From Streptomyces sp. F63 (lineage in GTDB: Bacteria; Actinomycetota; Actinomycetes; Streptomycetales; Streptomycetaceae), in the NCBI RefSeq assembly GCF_018070345.1, contig NZ_JAGPXX010000002.1, forward strand, positions 186,001-250,000: a stretch of DNA of 64,000 bases. The letters run 5' to 3'. The position numbers and the translations under genes were made by a program. The notes beneath the pieces were generated by a model. The model did no database searches. It had not been told where the DNA came from and saw only the letters and a program-made list of their open reading frames with translations. Position 1 is the stretch's first letter. Every line of letters begins with the position of its first letter. This document shows, in pieces, positions 50,880 to 62,089 of the stretch.

Positions 50880-51582
50880 GGACAACCCGCACGTCCTGCG
50901 CTCGGTGACCACCGCCGACGGCCCCGAGGACGGGACCACGGAAACCTTCACCTACGACGAGGCCGGCAACACCGAAAGCCGCACCGACGGCCCCCGGAAC
51001 CAGCAGCTCACCTGGAGCCCGGAGGGCAGGCTCGCCACCCTCACCGAGAACGGCAAGACCACCGAATACCTCTACGACGAGACCCACCCGGTGACGCGCC
51101 GGGTGGAGGCGGCGCTGCTCGCCCGCTTCGGGGACCGGCGCATCCTGCTGACGACGAAGGACGGCCGGATCGTCCTGGTGGCACCCGGCAACCACGAGGA
51201 GGCGCTCACCGCCCTCGAACTGGCCGACCGCATGGACCTCCCGGGCCCCCTGCTGCGCGCCGCCGACCTGCTGGTGTACCCGGTGCTGAGCCGCGACCGG
51301 CAGGCGATGGCCGACCTGGTCCGCACCACCCTCGGCCCGCTGGAGAAGGCCCGCGGCGGCGCCGGGCCCATGCTGCGCACGCTCTCCGCCTACTTCGACG
51401 CGGGCTGCGTGGCGGCCGAGACGGCCCGCCGCCTCTCCCTCAGCGTCCGCGCCCTCACCTACCGCCTGGCCCGCATCCACGAACTCACCGGCTCGGACCC
51501 CTCCGACCCGATGCACCGCTACACCCTCCAGACGGCGGTGATCGGCGCCCGCCTCCTGGACTGGCCGGCGCAGAAACTCTGA
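50880..51582 (+). pseudogene. RHS fragment fused to a PucR copy
   Basis: An open frame reaches from 50797 to 51582, but its first codons fall in the terminator of the previous gene. From about 50880 it encodes an RHS segment (NPHVLRSVTTADGPEDGTTE, LTWSPEGRLATLTENGKT) matching the RHS gene at about 42220-42410 in opposite orientation. At 51068-51078 the 11 bases ACCTCTACGAC, shared by both parents, join it in frame to a copy of PucR gene positions 37586-38217, lacking 117 bp. The PucR part retains the helix-turn-helix and the ending LLDWPAQKL. No clear ribosome site is seen; probably not functional, though a truncated HTH protein could be made. Confidence 0.85.
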
Positions 51583-51653
51583 GTCGGGCGCCCGGCGACG
51601 AACACCGGGAACTCGCTGTCGTCCGGGCACCGGACTGTGCCAGGATCCGGCGC

Positions 51654-52682
51654 ATGCCCGTTCGATACCCGCGCCCCCTGCGTCCCGGTGACCGTGTCGG
51701 TGTTTCCGCTCCGTCCAGCGGAGTCGCGACGGAACTGCGTGAGCGGCTGAACGTCGCCGTGCGTCATGTGGAGGCGCACGGGTACGAGGTCGTCCTCGGC
51801 CGGTGCTTGGACGGCTCCGGCCACGTCAGCGCCTCGGCCGCCGACCGCGCGGGCGAACTGATGTCGATGCTGACCGATCCCGCGATCAGGGCCGTCGTGC
51901 CGCCGTGGGGCGGAGAGACCGCGATCGACCTGATCCCGTTGCTCGACTGGAACAGGCTGCGCGAGGCGGAGCCGACCTGGCTCGTCGGCTTCTCCGACAT
52001 CTCGACCCTCATGACACCGCTGACGCTGCTCACCGGCACGGCGACCCTCCACGGCAACAACCTCCTGGAGACGCCCTATCGCGTACCCGAAGGGCTGCTG
52101 TCGTGGCTGGACATCGTCGCCGCACCCCCGGGCCACCGGTTCACCCAGACCCCGCCCGGCCGTCACCGGGCCGCGGGCTTCGACGACTTCGCCGTCTTCC
52201 CGGACGCCCGCGAGTACAAGCTCGACGCGCGGGGCACGTGGGTCCGGCTCGACGGCGGTGGCGCCGTGGAGGCCGAGGGGAGGCTGATCGGGGGCTGCAT
52301 CGAGACGCTGTGCAATCTCGCGGGGTCGCCCTGGCTCGATGTCACGGCTTTCGCCCGGGACACGTCCCCGGAAGGGCTCCTCGTGTACGTAGAGGCAGCC
52401 GAGCATGACGCCTTCACCATCTGCCGGAACCTGCACGGCATGAGACTCGCCGGCTTCTTCGACCGCGCGAACGCGGTTCTCGTCGGCCGGACCGGCGCGC
52501 CCGACAGCAGCTCCCTCAGCCAGCACGAAGCCGTCCTCGACGCCCTCGGCTCCCTGGGCGTGCCGATCATCGCCGACCTCGAGTGTGGCCACGTCCCGCC
52601 CTACATGCCGATCGTCAACGGAGCCCGCGGCCGCGTCGTTCACTCATCGAGCCGGAGCGAGCTGACACAGACGCTGGACTGA
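51654..52682 (+). CDS. S66-family LD-carboxypeptidase (MccF-like)
   Basis: 342 aa from ATG 51654 (MPVRYPRPLRPGDRVGVSAP), AGGA site 8 bases upstream. Catalytic elements of the S66 family: nucleophile Ser in WLVGFSDISTLM, Glu in GRLIGGCIETLCNLAG, His in DLECGHVPPYMPI. Length and N-terminal LRPGDRVGVSAPSSG fit LD-carboxypeptidases/MccF, which cleave LD bonds in muropeptides or detoxify microcin C-like peptide nucleotides. The GGCIE form and length are closer to MccF-like proteins. Cytosolic. Follows the chimera by 70 bp. Confidence 0.88.
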   Translation: MPVRYPRPLRPGDRVGVSAPSSGVATELRERLNVAVRHVEAHGYEVVLGRCLDGSGHVSASAADRAGELMSMLTDPAIRAVVPPWGGETAIDLIPLLDWNRLREAEPTWLVGFSDISTLMTPLTLLTGTATLHGNNLLETPYRVPEGLLSWLDIVAAPPGHRFTQTPPGRHRAAGFDDFAVFPDAREYKLDARGTWVRLDGGGAVEAEGRLIGGCIETLCNLAGSPWLDVTAFARDTSPEGLLVYVEAAEHDAFTICRNLHGMRLAGFFDRANAVLVGRTGAPDSSSLSQHEAVLDALGSLGVPIIADLECGHVPPYMPIVNGARGRVVHSSSRSELTQTLD

Positions 52683-52822
52683 CGTACCCGTGCCCGTTCA
52701 CCGAGGTGGACCGGGGCCCCGGCCCGCAGCGCCGCCCGTGCCGCGGCCCCGGCCAGGTTCCCCGGTCGGCGTCACCGGAACACCAGTGCGCCGCAGCTCT
52801 TGGATCGCTACCGTCAGCTTGC

Positions 52823-53335
52823 ATGACTCCTCCTCGTCAGCGCCCTCCCTTCGCGGCGGATGAACGGACCCAGCTTCTCGGCTGGTTCGACATGCAGCGC
52901 GCGATCGTCCACCTGAAGTGCGAAGGGCTGTCGGACGACGACGCCCATCGCTCGCTGCTGCCGTCCTCACCGCTGATGACGATGGCCGGGATCGTCTCCC
53001 ATCTGCGCTGGGCCGAGCAGACCTGGTTCGAGGTGCTGTTCCTCGGCCGCCCCGCCGACGGGCCGCAGTTCTCCGAGGACCCGGAGGACGCCGACATGAT
53101 GGCCGAGGGCATTCCCCTGGCACGGCTCCTCGCCGACTACGAGCGGCAGTGCCGGATCTCCGACGAGATCATCGCCGCCCACTCCCTCGACGAGACCGGC
53201 CGCCACCCCGACTTCGCCTCGGCCCGGGCCAGCCTGCGCTGGATGCTCCTCCACATGACCGAGGAAACCGCCCGCCACGCCGGCCACATGGACATCATCC
53301 GCGAGCTGCTGGACGGCGGTAAGGGCTACTACTGA
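52823..53335 (+). CDS. DinB-superfamily protein (DUF664-like)
   Basis: 170 aa from ATG 52823; no ribosome site, but TACCGT 8 bases upstream could be the -10 of a leaderless message. Four-helix bundle sequence with the His motifs for metal binding: SHLRWAEQTWFEVLF (His1), WMLLHMTEETARHAGHMDII (His2 and His3). Family members are thiol-dependent transferases (mycothiol in actinobacteria) or metal-dependent hydrolases; substrate unknown. A decayed inverted copy lies at 38720-39064. Confidence 0.85.
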   Translation: MTPPRQRPPFAADERTQLLGWFDMQRAIVHLKCEGLSDDDAHRSLLPSSPLMTMAGIVSHLRWAEQTWFEVLFLGRPADGPQFSEDPEDADMMAEGIPLARLLADYERQCRISDEIIAAHSLDETGRHPDFASARASLRWMLLHMTEETARHAGHMDIIRELLDGGKGYY

Positions 53336-53405
53336 CCGACGCCGGCCTGTCCGTCCGGCCCGGTGCCGCGGTCGTCCGGCACGGCGGTCAGCCGGCCCGC
53401 TGCAC

Positions 53406-53753
53406 TCACCCGGGCTCGCCCGGGGCCACCGAGCGGCCCCGAGGAGCCGGCGACCGGGCCGGTCGGCGCGGGGCCTCGGCTCCCCGTCCGTGGCGGATCC
53501 GCCGCAGGACGTCGGCGTGGAGCGCGTCCAGACCGCCGGGCGGCAGCGGGGCGGGGCTGCCGGTGAGGGAGTACCACTCCTCCGCGCCGGTGTACTGGAT
53601 CCGGACGTCGGCGAGACCGTCCGGCCGCAGGCCGGTGACCACGGTCAGATCACCCGTGATGACACCGACCTCGTCGGTCATGGCGCCGCCGCGCCCGGCG
53701 GTCACGTCGCTCCGGAGCCGCTCGGGCGCCGGCCCGCTGTCGGAAGGGGTCAT
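53406..53753 (-). CDS. Hypothetical 115-aa protein
   Basis: ATG 53753 overlaps the stop of the HNH gene (ATGA). MTPSDSGPAPERLRSDVTAG, then MTDEVGVITGDLTVVTGLRP (an internal start is possible), LADVRIQYTGAEEWYSLTGS, and an Arg/Pro tail. A small beta-rich domain as seen in Streptomyces proteins of unknown role. Coupled to the HNH lipoprotein gene. Confidence 0.6.
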   Translation of the reverse strand: MTPSDSGPAPERLRSDVTAGRGGAMTDEVGVITGDLTVVTGLRPDGLADVRIQYTGAEEWYSLTGSPAPLPPGGLDALHADVLRRIRHGRGAEAPRRPARSPAPRGRSVAPGEPG

Positions 53754-54496
53754 GGGGTACAGGTATCCAGCATGTCGGTCAGCATGTCCTTCTCCTCCGC
53801 GGTGACCGACAGGCCGTACTCCGTCTTGACCGCGGTCCAGGCCCGGGAGTAGGTGCACCAGTAGGTCTTGGCCGGCGGCTGCCACTCGTCGGGGCCCTGG
53901 TCGCCCTTGGACCGGTTGGACGCCGCGGACACGGCGATCAGCTGCGGGCCGCTCAGGTCGTTCGCGAACTCTTCGCGCTTGTCCTGCGTCCATGAGCCGG
54001 CGCCGGAGCGCCAGGCGTTGGCCAGCGGCACCATGTGGTCGATGTCGAGATCCGAGGCGTCCGTGAACGTCTCCTCGTCGTACGCGCTGACCCACCGGCC
54101 GGACACCGCACGGCACTCGTCGTCCCGCTTCACCTCGGTGCCGTCGCGCTCCAGCACGGCCTCCCGGGTGTTGCAGCGCTCCCCCTGCGCGGACCAGTGC
54201 GGGAACTTCGAGCGGGAGTAGCCGGACATCGAGCGGTGCGGGGCCACCTCCAGGCCGGCGAGTTGCGTCCGCGCCTCCGCGGCGGACGGCACGCCCGGCA
54301 GCGTGCCCTCACCGGCGGCCCCGTCCTCCCCCGCGCGCGGAGGTGCCGAGGAGGCACCGCTCGGCGCGGAGGGCGTCCCGCCCGGTACACCGCCGGACGC
54401 TTCGCCGTCGAGGGTGCCCGAGCAGCCCGTCAACGCGAATATGGTCACCGCCGCCAGGCTCCGCCCCCACCACTGGTACCCCATGAGCTGCTGCAT
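53750..54496 (-). CDS. HNH nuclease-domain lipoprotein (GmrSD-type)
   Basis: 248 aa from ATG 54496. Signal region with lipobox (LAAVTIFALTGCSG), so exported and lipid-anchored. Thr/Ser/Pro/Gly linker, then the HNH-type domain (KFPHWSAQGERCNTREAVLE, DLDIDHMVPLANAWRSGAGS, NDLSGPQLIAVSAASNRSKG, DEWQPPAKTYWCTYSRAW) with the DxDH metal/catalytic motif. Family members are extracellular nucleases widespread in Streptomyces. The next gene on the strand overlaps it (ATGA). Confidence 0.85.
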   Translation of the reverse strand: MQQLMGYQWWGRSLAAVTIFALTGCSGTLDGEASGGVPGGTPSAPSGASSAPPRAGEDGAAGEGTLPGVPSAAEARTQLAGLEVAPHRSMSGYSRSKFPHWSAQGERCNTREAVLERDGTEVKRDDECRAVSGRWVSAYDEETFTDASDLDIDHMVPLANAWRSGAGSWTQDKREEFANDLSGPQLIAVSAASNRSKGDQGPDEWQPPAKTYWCTYSRAWTAVKTEYGLSVTAEEKDMLTDMLDTCTP

Positions 54497-54777
54497 TCCC
54501 CTCACTCGACGGCCTGCGCGCGCAGCGTATCCGTCCCCGGCGGCCCGGCGGACCGGCCGGTACGACAATATCGGGGGCATCCGGAGCGGTTGCGGACGTC
54601 CGCCCGGCGCAGAGCCGGCACACCTGGGCCTGCCCGGGCCGCCGGGATCCGTTCCGGCGGCTGCCGTCCACGATCAGCGGGGTGCCCGGCCGCCGGCCAC
54701 CGGGCGGTTCCGTACCGGCTCTCCCAACGGGTACCGGCCGGGCTCGGTGACCCGCGCGGCCCCGCCCCGCGGCCCCG

Positions 54778-55958
54778 TCAGGACACCACGTCCTTCGCGC
54801 GGAAGTGGCGGAAGGCCAGGGCGAACAGAACCAGGGCGTAGGCCGTGGAGACGGCGGCGCCGCGGGCCATGCCGCCCCACTCCAGTTGCGGCTGGAGGGC
54901 GTCGGCCCAGGCGAACTGCCAGTGCGCGGGCAGGAACTGGCGCCAGTCGCCGAGGGCCGTCACCGCGTCGAGGACGTTGCCCACGATGGTCAGGCCGACC
55001 GCGCCGCCCACCGCGCCCAGTGGGGCGTCGGTGACCGTGGAGAGCCAGAACGCCAGGCCGGCGGTGACCAGTTGGCCGACGAAGACGAACGCGACGACGA
55101 TCCCCAGGCGGACCAGCGCCGTTCCCGGATCGAGCGAGCCCCCGGTCGGCAGCTCCAGGCCGCCCCAGCCGTACACCGCCGTGCCCGCCACCAGGCCGAC
55201 CAGCGGCAGCAGGACCATCGCCGCCGCGCTGAAGGCGAGGGCCACGGTGAGCTTGCTCAGCAGCAGACGCGAGCGCGGCACCGGTGACGCCAGCAGATAG
55301 CGCAGCGACGACCAGCTCGCCTCGGACGCCACCGTGTCCCCGCAGAACAGCGCCACCGGCACCACCAGCAGAAAGCCCGCCGAGACGAAGACGCACGCCA
55401 TGGCGAAGTTGAGGCCGGAGGCGGTGGCCGTGTCGATCAGGGAGATGCGGCCGTTGCCGCCGCGCTCGTCCGGGTCGCCGCCGATGGCGAAGGCGGCGAT
55501 GAGGATGAACGGCAGGGCGGCCAGGATGCCGTAGACGACGAGCGTCCGGCGGCGGCGCAGTTGCCGTACGGCCTCCACCCGCAGGGGCAGGGTGTGGCGG
55601 GGGCGGTAGCCGGGGGCCGTCTCCGGGGCGGTGTCGCCGGTCCCGGGGGTCCCGGTTGCGGCGGGCCGCCGTTCCGCGGTGGCGGTGGCGGTGGCCCCGG
55701 CAGCCGTGGCCGTGGTTCCCTTCGCCTTCGCGTCGCCTGCCGTACCGGGCTTCGCCGTACCGGGCTTCGCCGGGCCGGAGCCCGGCGCCCCGGCGCGCGT
55801 CCCGCCGTTCGCCGTTCCCGTGTGCGGCGCTCCGCTGCCGTTCGCCGCCCCGGCGGGCGGCTTGCCGGCGTTCCCGGCCCCGGCGCCGTTCGCGCCGCCG
55901 TCGCCGTTCGCTGCGGTGGGGTCCGGAACCCCGCCGGACGGTCGTTCCGTGGGGCCGG

Positions 55959-55962
<4 letters not shown>
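54778..55962 (-). CDS. ABC-2 type transporter permease
   Basis: 394 aa from GTG 55962 that overlaps the ATPase stop (GTGA). Residues 1-105 are a Gly/Ala/Thr-rich cytoplasmic extension with KPGTAKPGTAG repeats; then six membrane helices (LVVYGILAALPFILIAAFAI, FAMACVFVSAGFLLVVPVAL, LLSKLTVALAFSAAAMVLLP, LGIVVAFVFVGQLVTAGLAF, LGAVGGAVGLTIVGNVLDAV, STAYALVLFALAFRHF). Forms an exporter with the upstream hydrolase-ATPase fusion. Substrate unknown. Confidence 0.88.
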
Positions 55963-58853
<2,891 letters not shown>

Positions 58854-59223
58854 GCCCCTGAGCCTACGCAGCACCGCCGGCTTCACACCTGTCCCGGGTA
58901 GGACCCGCGACCCCTCTCAGGGGCGTACATCCTGGACGCCGTGTACAGCGGACGCGGTATACGCAGCCCCCGAATGGGAACGTCCGTTCGGGCGGAAGAG
59001 GTACTTCCCCGCCCCTTCGGCGACCGCGCCACGCAAGCGGTGGGCCGGCAAAGACCAACCAAAGGTGCATCATGGGATGAATTTCACGAAACGGTACTGC
59101 CATCCGGTGGGCTGACGAGACCGTCCCCGGGCACCCCGCAGCAGCCCAGCGCGCCGAGACGCTCTCCCGGCGGCCCGGCCGGGTGCCGGTTCCGTTGTCC
59201 TCCGCAGAGCCGTGGGGCCGCAC
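58854..59223. other. 370-bp divergent gap
   Basis: Between the hydrolase-ATPase gene and the membrane protein gene. No gene seen. GTGTACAG/GTATAC-type half-symmetry at 58941-58962 is weak; no promoter named. Confidence 0.4.
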
Positions 59224-60216
59224 ATGAACTGGTTGTCGTCACCGTTCCTCACGCAGTGGGCCCTGCCCGCCGGGCTGAGCGCGCTGGTGGCCTGGATCTG
59301 CCTGGTACGGCAGTACCACGGCAAGGGGCGGCTGCTGGGAACCTGGCGGTCCGCTCTGCTGTCGGCCGCCGTGGTCGGGGTCATGGCCGCGATCGCCCTG
59401 CTGGCGGTCGCCCTGCTCCCGCTGCTCGCCGAGGTGCCGGCCGCCGCCGTCGGAGTGGCCACCGGCGCCGGAGTGCTGCGCCGCGGACGGGCCGTGCAGC
59501 AGGACACCACCAAGCCGTTCCTGACCTTCCTCACCCTCGGCACCACGCATCTCCTGGAGCTGCTGGAGGCCCGGATGGAGACCGACTGCGCCGACTGGTG
59601 CGACGACATGGTGAGCGGGGTCGCTGACCCCCACCAGATGCGGATCTTCGTCCACGCCGTGCGGCTGCACCTGCTGGCCCGCCATGCGGACAAGGCGGGC
59701 CGCAAACTCGCGGAAGAGCGGTTCGCCGAGGCCGAAGCCGCGCTCCAGCGGGCCATCGAAACCGAAGCCCGGACCGGCGGACCCTGCCGGCCACCCGGCC
59801 GCGACGGCCTTCCCGAGCCGCGCCGCGACCGCCGCGACCGCCGCGACCACGGCGACCGCGGCGACCGCGGCGACCGCGGCGACCGCGGCGACCGCGATGA
59901 CTGCGGCGAGGCGGAGCGGGTGGAGTGCCTGCGGGCCCGGGGAGAGGCGCTGCACAGCTGCAAGCTGCTGCTGCGGGTCGCCTATCTGCTCGGCCGGCGC
60001 TCCGACCGGTGGCGGCTGCTCGACCTGCTGGACGGGGCGGCACCCGCCGGTCGCCGCCGGGACGCCCCGCTGCCCACCCAGCGGCACCCCCACCGGCGGT
60101 GGTTCGGCCGGTCCGGCCGGGTCCGGAACGGCCTGGGCAGGCGTACGGCGCCGGGAGCGGAAACGGGACCGGGAGCGTCAGAGCCGCGACCGGACGACGC
60201 CACCGCGCAGGCTTGA
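59224..60216 (+). CDS. Membrane protein with GDR repeats, function unknown
   Basis: 330 aa from ATG 59224 (MNWLSSPFLTQWALPAGLSA); a GTG at 59212 is also possible. Two N-terminal helices (ALPAGLSALVAWICLV, LLSAAVVGVMAAIALLAVAL), then a cytoplasmic helical region (LEARMETDCADWCDDMVSG, HLLARHADKAGRKLAEERFA), an Arg/Asp/Gly repeat at about 200-228, and a basic C-terminus. No family recognised. Its 3' end overlaps the convergent XRE gene by 39 bp. Confidence 0.65.
   Translation: MNWLSSPFLTQWALPAGLSALVAWICLVRQYHGKGRLLGTWRSALLSAAVVGVMAAIALLAVALLPLLAEVPAAAVGVATGAGVLRRGRAVQQDTTKPFLTFLTLGTTHLLELLEARMETDCADWCDDMVSGVADPHQMRIFVHAVRLHLLARHADKAGRKLAEERFAEAEAALQRAIETEARTGGPCRPPGRDGLPEPRRDRRDRRDHGDRGDRGDRGDRGDRDDCGEAERVECLRARGEALHSCKLLLRVAYLLGRRSDRWRLLDLLDGAAPAGRRRDAPLPTQRHPHRRWFGRSGRVRNGLGRRTAPGAETGPGASEPRPDDATAQA
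59821..59899 (+). repeat. 9-bp tandem repeat coding GDR
   Basis: Nine imperfect copies of GGCGACCGC/CGCGACCGC in the membrane-protein gene, giving RDRRDR then GDRGDR repeats. Confidence 0.85.
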
Positions 60217-60543
60217 CGCGCCGTCGCCCCCGGTCTCGTCCGACCGCCTGGCGCTCTGCGGGCGCGGCGTATCGGTGAACCGGATCTCCACACGGGCGCC
60301 CATCGCGGCGGCGGCGCCCGCCAGGGACCGGACGGTGAGGTTGGCGTCCCCGGAGAGAATCTGGCTGACCCGGCCCGGGCTGACGCCCATGAGCCTCGCC
60401 AGGTCCGACCGGGAGAGCCCGCGGGCGGCCAGCTCGCCGGCCAGCGCGGTCGCCGCCTGCCGTGCCAGCTTCGCGGCGGCCGCGTCGGTCTCGCTCTCGC
60501 CACGCGCCATGAATGGCATGGTGTCAACCCCCCAGATCGGCAT
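60178..60543 (-). CDS. XRE-family DNA-binding protein (antitoxin-size)
   Basis: 121 aa from ATG 60543 with AAGGA just upstream; ATG 60519 (MPFMARGESE) after GGGG is an alternative. Helix-turn-helix at about 40-90: LAGELAARGLSRSDLARLMG, VSPGRVSQILSGDANLTVRS, LAGAAAAMGARVEIRF. Size and layout match HTH_3 antitoxin-like regulators, but no toxin gene is adjacent. Ends in a Ser/Arg-rich tail antisense to the end of the previous gene. Confidence 0.8.
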   Translation of the reverse strand: MPIWGVDTMPFMARGESETDAAAAKLARQAATALAGELAARGLSRSDLARLMGVSPGRVSQILSGDANLTVRSLAGAAAAMGARVEIRFTDTPRPQSARRSDETGGDGASSLRGGVVRSRL

Positions 60544-60928
60544 GTTCCTTGGGACGGCGAGGTCTCTGCCGCCAGCATGCCACCTTTAGCTCCGGCTGAA
60601 CGGCGCTGCGAGGTGTTCCGACACGCGGACCGCCCGGTGTGGCCCTGGTGCACCGCGGGGCCACACCGCCTTTGAGCTGGAGAGATCACGGGTGGGTGAA
60701 CCACCGCGCGGGGCCGGGGATTCACCCCGGCGCGGGCCCGCCATCCGCAGGCGCCGGTACGGCATCCGTGCGGTGTCCGGGCGGTTCCGGTGCCACGCGC
60801 GGCTCCGAACCGCGTCCGCCACCACGGCGGGGGACGGAGGCGGGATGTCCTGTGCCGCCGTGCTGTGAGCGCGTGCCATTGACGTCCGAGCGAGGGCGGG
60901 ACGGCACGGCGACGGCGGTCCGCCTGCG
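60544..60928. other. 385-bp gap with terminator-like hairpin
   Basis: No gene seen. Should include the XRE promoter near 60544-60600 and the end of the ankyrin transcript. Confidence 0.4.
60635..60668 (-). terminator. Hairpin downstream of the ankyrin gene
   Basis: 11-bp stem CGGTGTGGCCC (60635-60645) / GGGCCACACCG (60658-60668), 12-base loop. Confidence 0.5.
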
Positions 60929-61885
60929 TCAACGGCTCCAGTAGTCGCGGCGGGGCAGTTCCACCCACACATCCGGAGGTCCCACCACGGCACGGCTGTC
61001 GGCCGGACGCAGTCCCGCATAGGCGCAGGAAAAAGCCACGGCGTTGTACAGGTAGAGGTACGAGGCCAGCACCTCCTCGGAGGTGTCGTCCTCGCGCGGC
61101 CCCCCGCCCGGGTGCAGGTCCCAGCCCTCGACGACGCCATGCCGGGCGATGCTGCCCTGATTGCCGCTCTTGGGGTTGGCGTACAGGCCGTAGCAGAGCG
61201 TGCCGGCGGACAACCGGGTCAGCACACCCGGCATCTGCGGCGCGTATCCCCAGGGCTGTGTCACGACGCAACCGCCCGGCACGGACGTCACGCCGATGAT
61301 CCGCAAGCTCTCGTCCATGTCGTACTCGTACGGATCCTCCAGCAGCTCTTCGATGACGTCGCCCTCCACCGGCGCCGCCTCCAGACGGCGCACCGCCTCG
61401 GCCGCGTCGATGCCGGCCACGCAGGCCAGCCCCATACCGTCGTGGTGGAATGCGCCCAGTGCCGTGATGAGCCGACCGGCCTCTTCCGCTGCCGCCCGCT
61501 CCGTGTCGGTCAGGCGTATCCCTTCCGGCACCGGGAACAGGTCAGGCGTCGGTCCGGCCAGACTCAGCCTCCCCGGTGACCAGCCGCCGATCGACGGCCG
61601 CCAGGGGTCGGCCCCGGCAGCGGCGAGGGCTCGTGCGTTGTCCGGCTTCCTGGACACGACGGCCTCCCAGAGCGCCGTCGCCCCGTTCTCCAGCGCGTCC
61701 ACATCCGCAACCCGGGCGGCCAACTCCGCGACGACCGCCGGGGACCCGAACACCGCCGCGCGGTGCAGCGGCCGGCCTCCGCTCCATTTCTCCGGGTCGG
61801 CGCCTTCGTCGAGACGCCGGCGAATCTCGTCGGCATCCGTCCAGTCCCAGCCCATGCCGGTCCAGCCGTGGCCCTCTGCTGCCAC
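60929..61885 (-). CDS. Ankyrin-repeat protein with unknown C-terminal domain
   Basis: 318 aa from GTG 61885, GGAGG site 8 bases upstream. Residues 18-95 carry two to three ankyrin repeats (DADEIRRRLDEGADPEKWSG, GRPLHRAAVFGSPAVVAELA, GATALWEAVVSRKPDNARAL). The C-terminal 200 residues (MGLACVAGIDAAEAVRRLEA, RIIGVTSVPGGCVVTQPWGY, NPKSGNQGSIARHGVVEGWD) match a conserved Streptomyces ankyrin protein but no domain I can name. Cytosolic, role unknown. Confidence 0.8.
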   Translation of the reverse strand: MAAEGHGWTGMGWDWTDADEIRRRLDEGADPEKWSGGRPLHRAAVFGSPAVVAELAARVADVDALENGATALWEAVVSRKPDNARALAAAGADPWRPSIGGWSPGRLSLAGPTPDLFPVPEGIRLTDTERAAAEEAGRLITALGAFHHDGMGLACVAGIDAAEAVRRLEAAPVEGDVIEELLEDPYEYDMDESLRIIGVTSVPGGCVVTQPWGYAPQMPGVLTRLSAGTLCYGLYANPKSGNQGSIARHGVVEGWDLHPGGGPREDDTSEEVLASYLYLYNAVAFSCAYAGLRPADSRAVVGPPDVWVELPRRDYWSR

Positions 61886-62089
61886 CGATCCCCCTCCACC
61901 ATGTCGTGTGTTCTCGCGCTACACGCTCGCACACGGGTCTGACAGCGGACACGGGAGACGGGGCGCGGAGCAGCGCCCCCGGGGGGACGAACTCGACCGA
62001 CAGGAACGCGTTCGCGGGGACCGGCAGTTCGAGGTCCGGTGCCTCCGGCGACGCGAATCCGCGGCGCGGGCGGCTGGTGGCGGCCCGCG

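Noticed and set aside
37105..51582. Idea that the two PucR copies are ends of one composite transposon
   Set aside because: Copies differ in extent, no inverted ends or target duplication; recombination through short homologies explains them better.
50634..51653. N-terminal extension of the S66 peptidase frame
   Set aside because: It is out of phase with the PucR/RHS chimera coding and low-complexity; ATG 51654 has a ribosome site and the family N-terminus.
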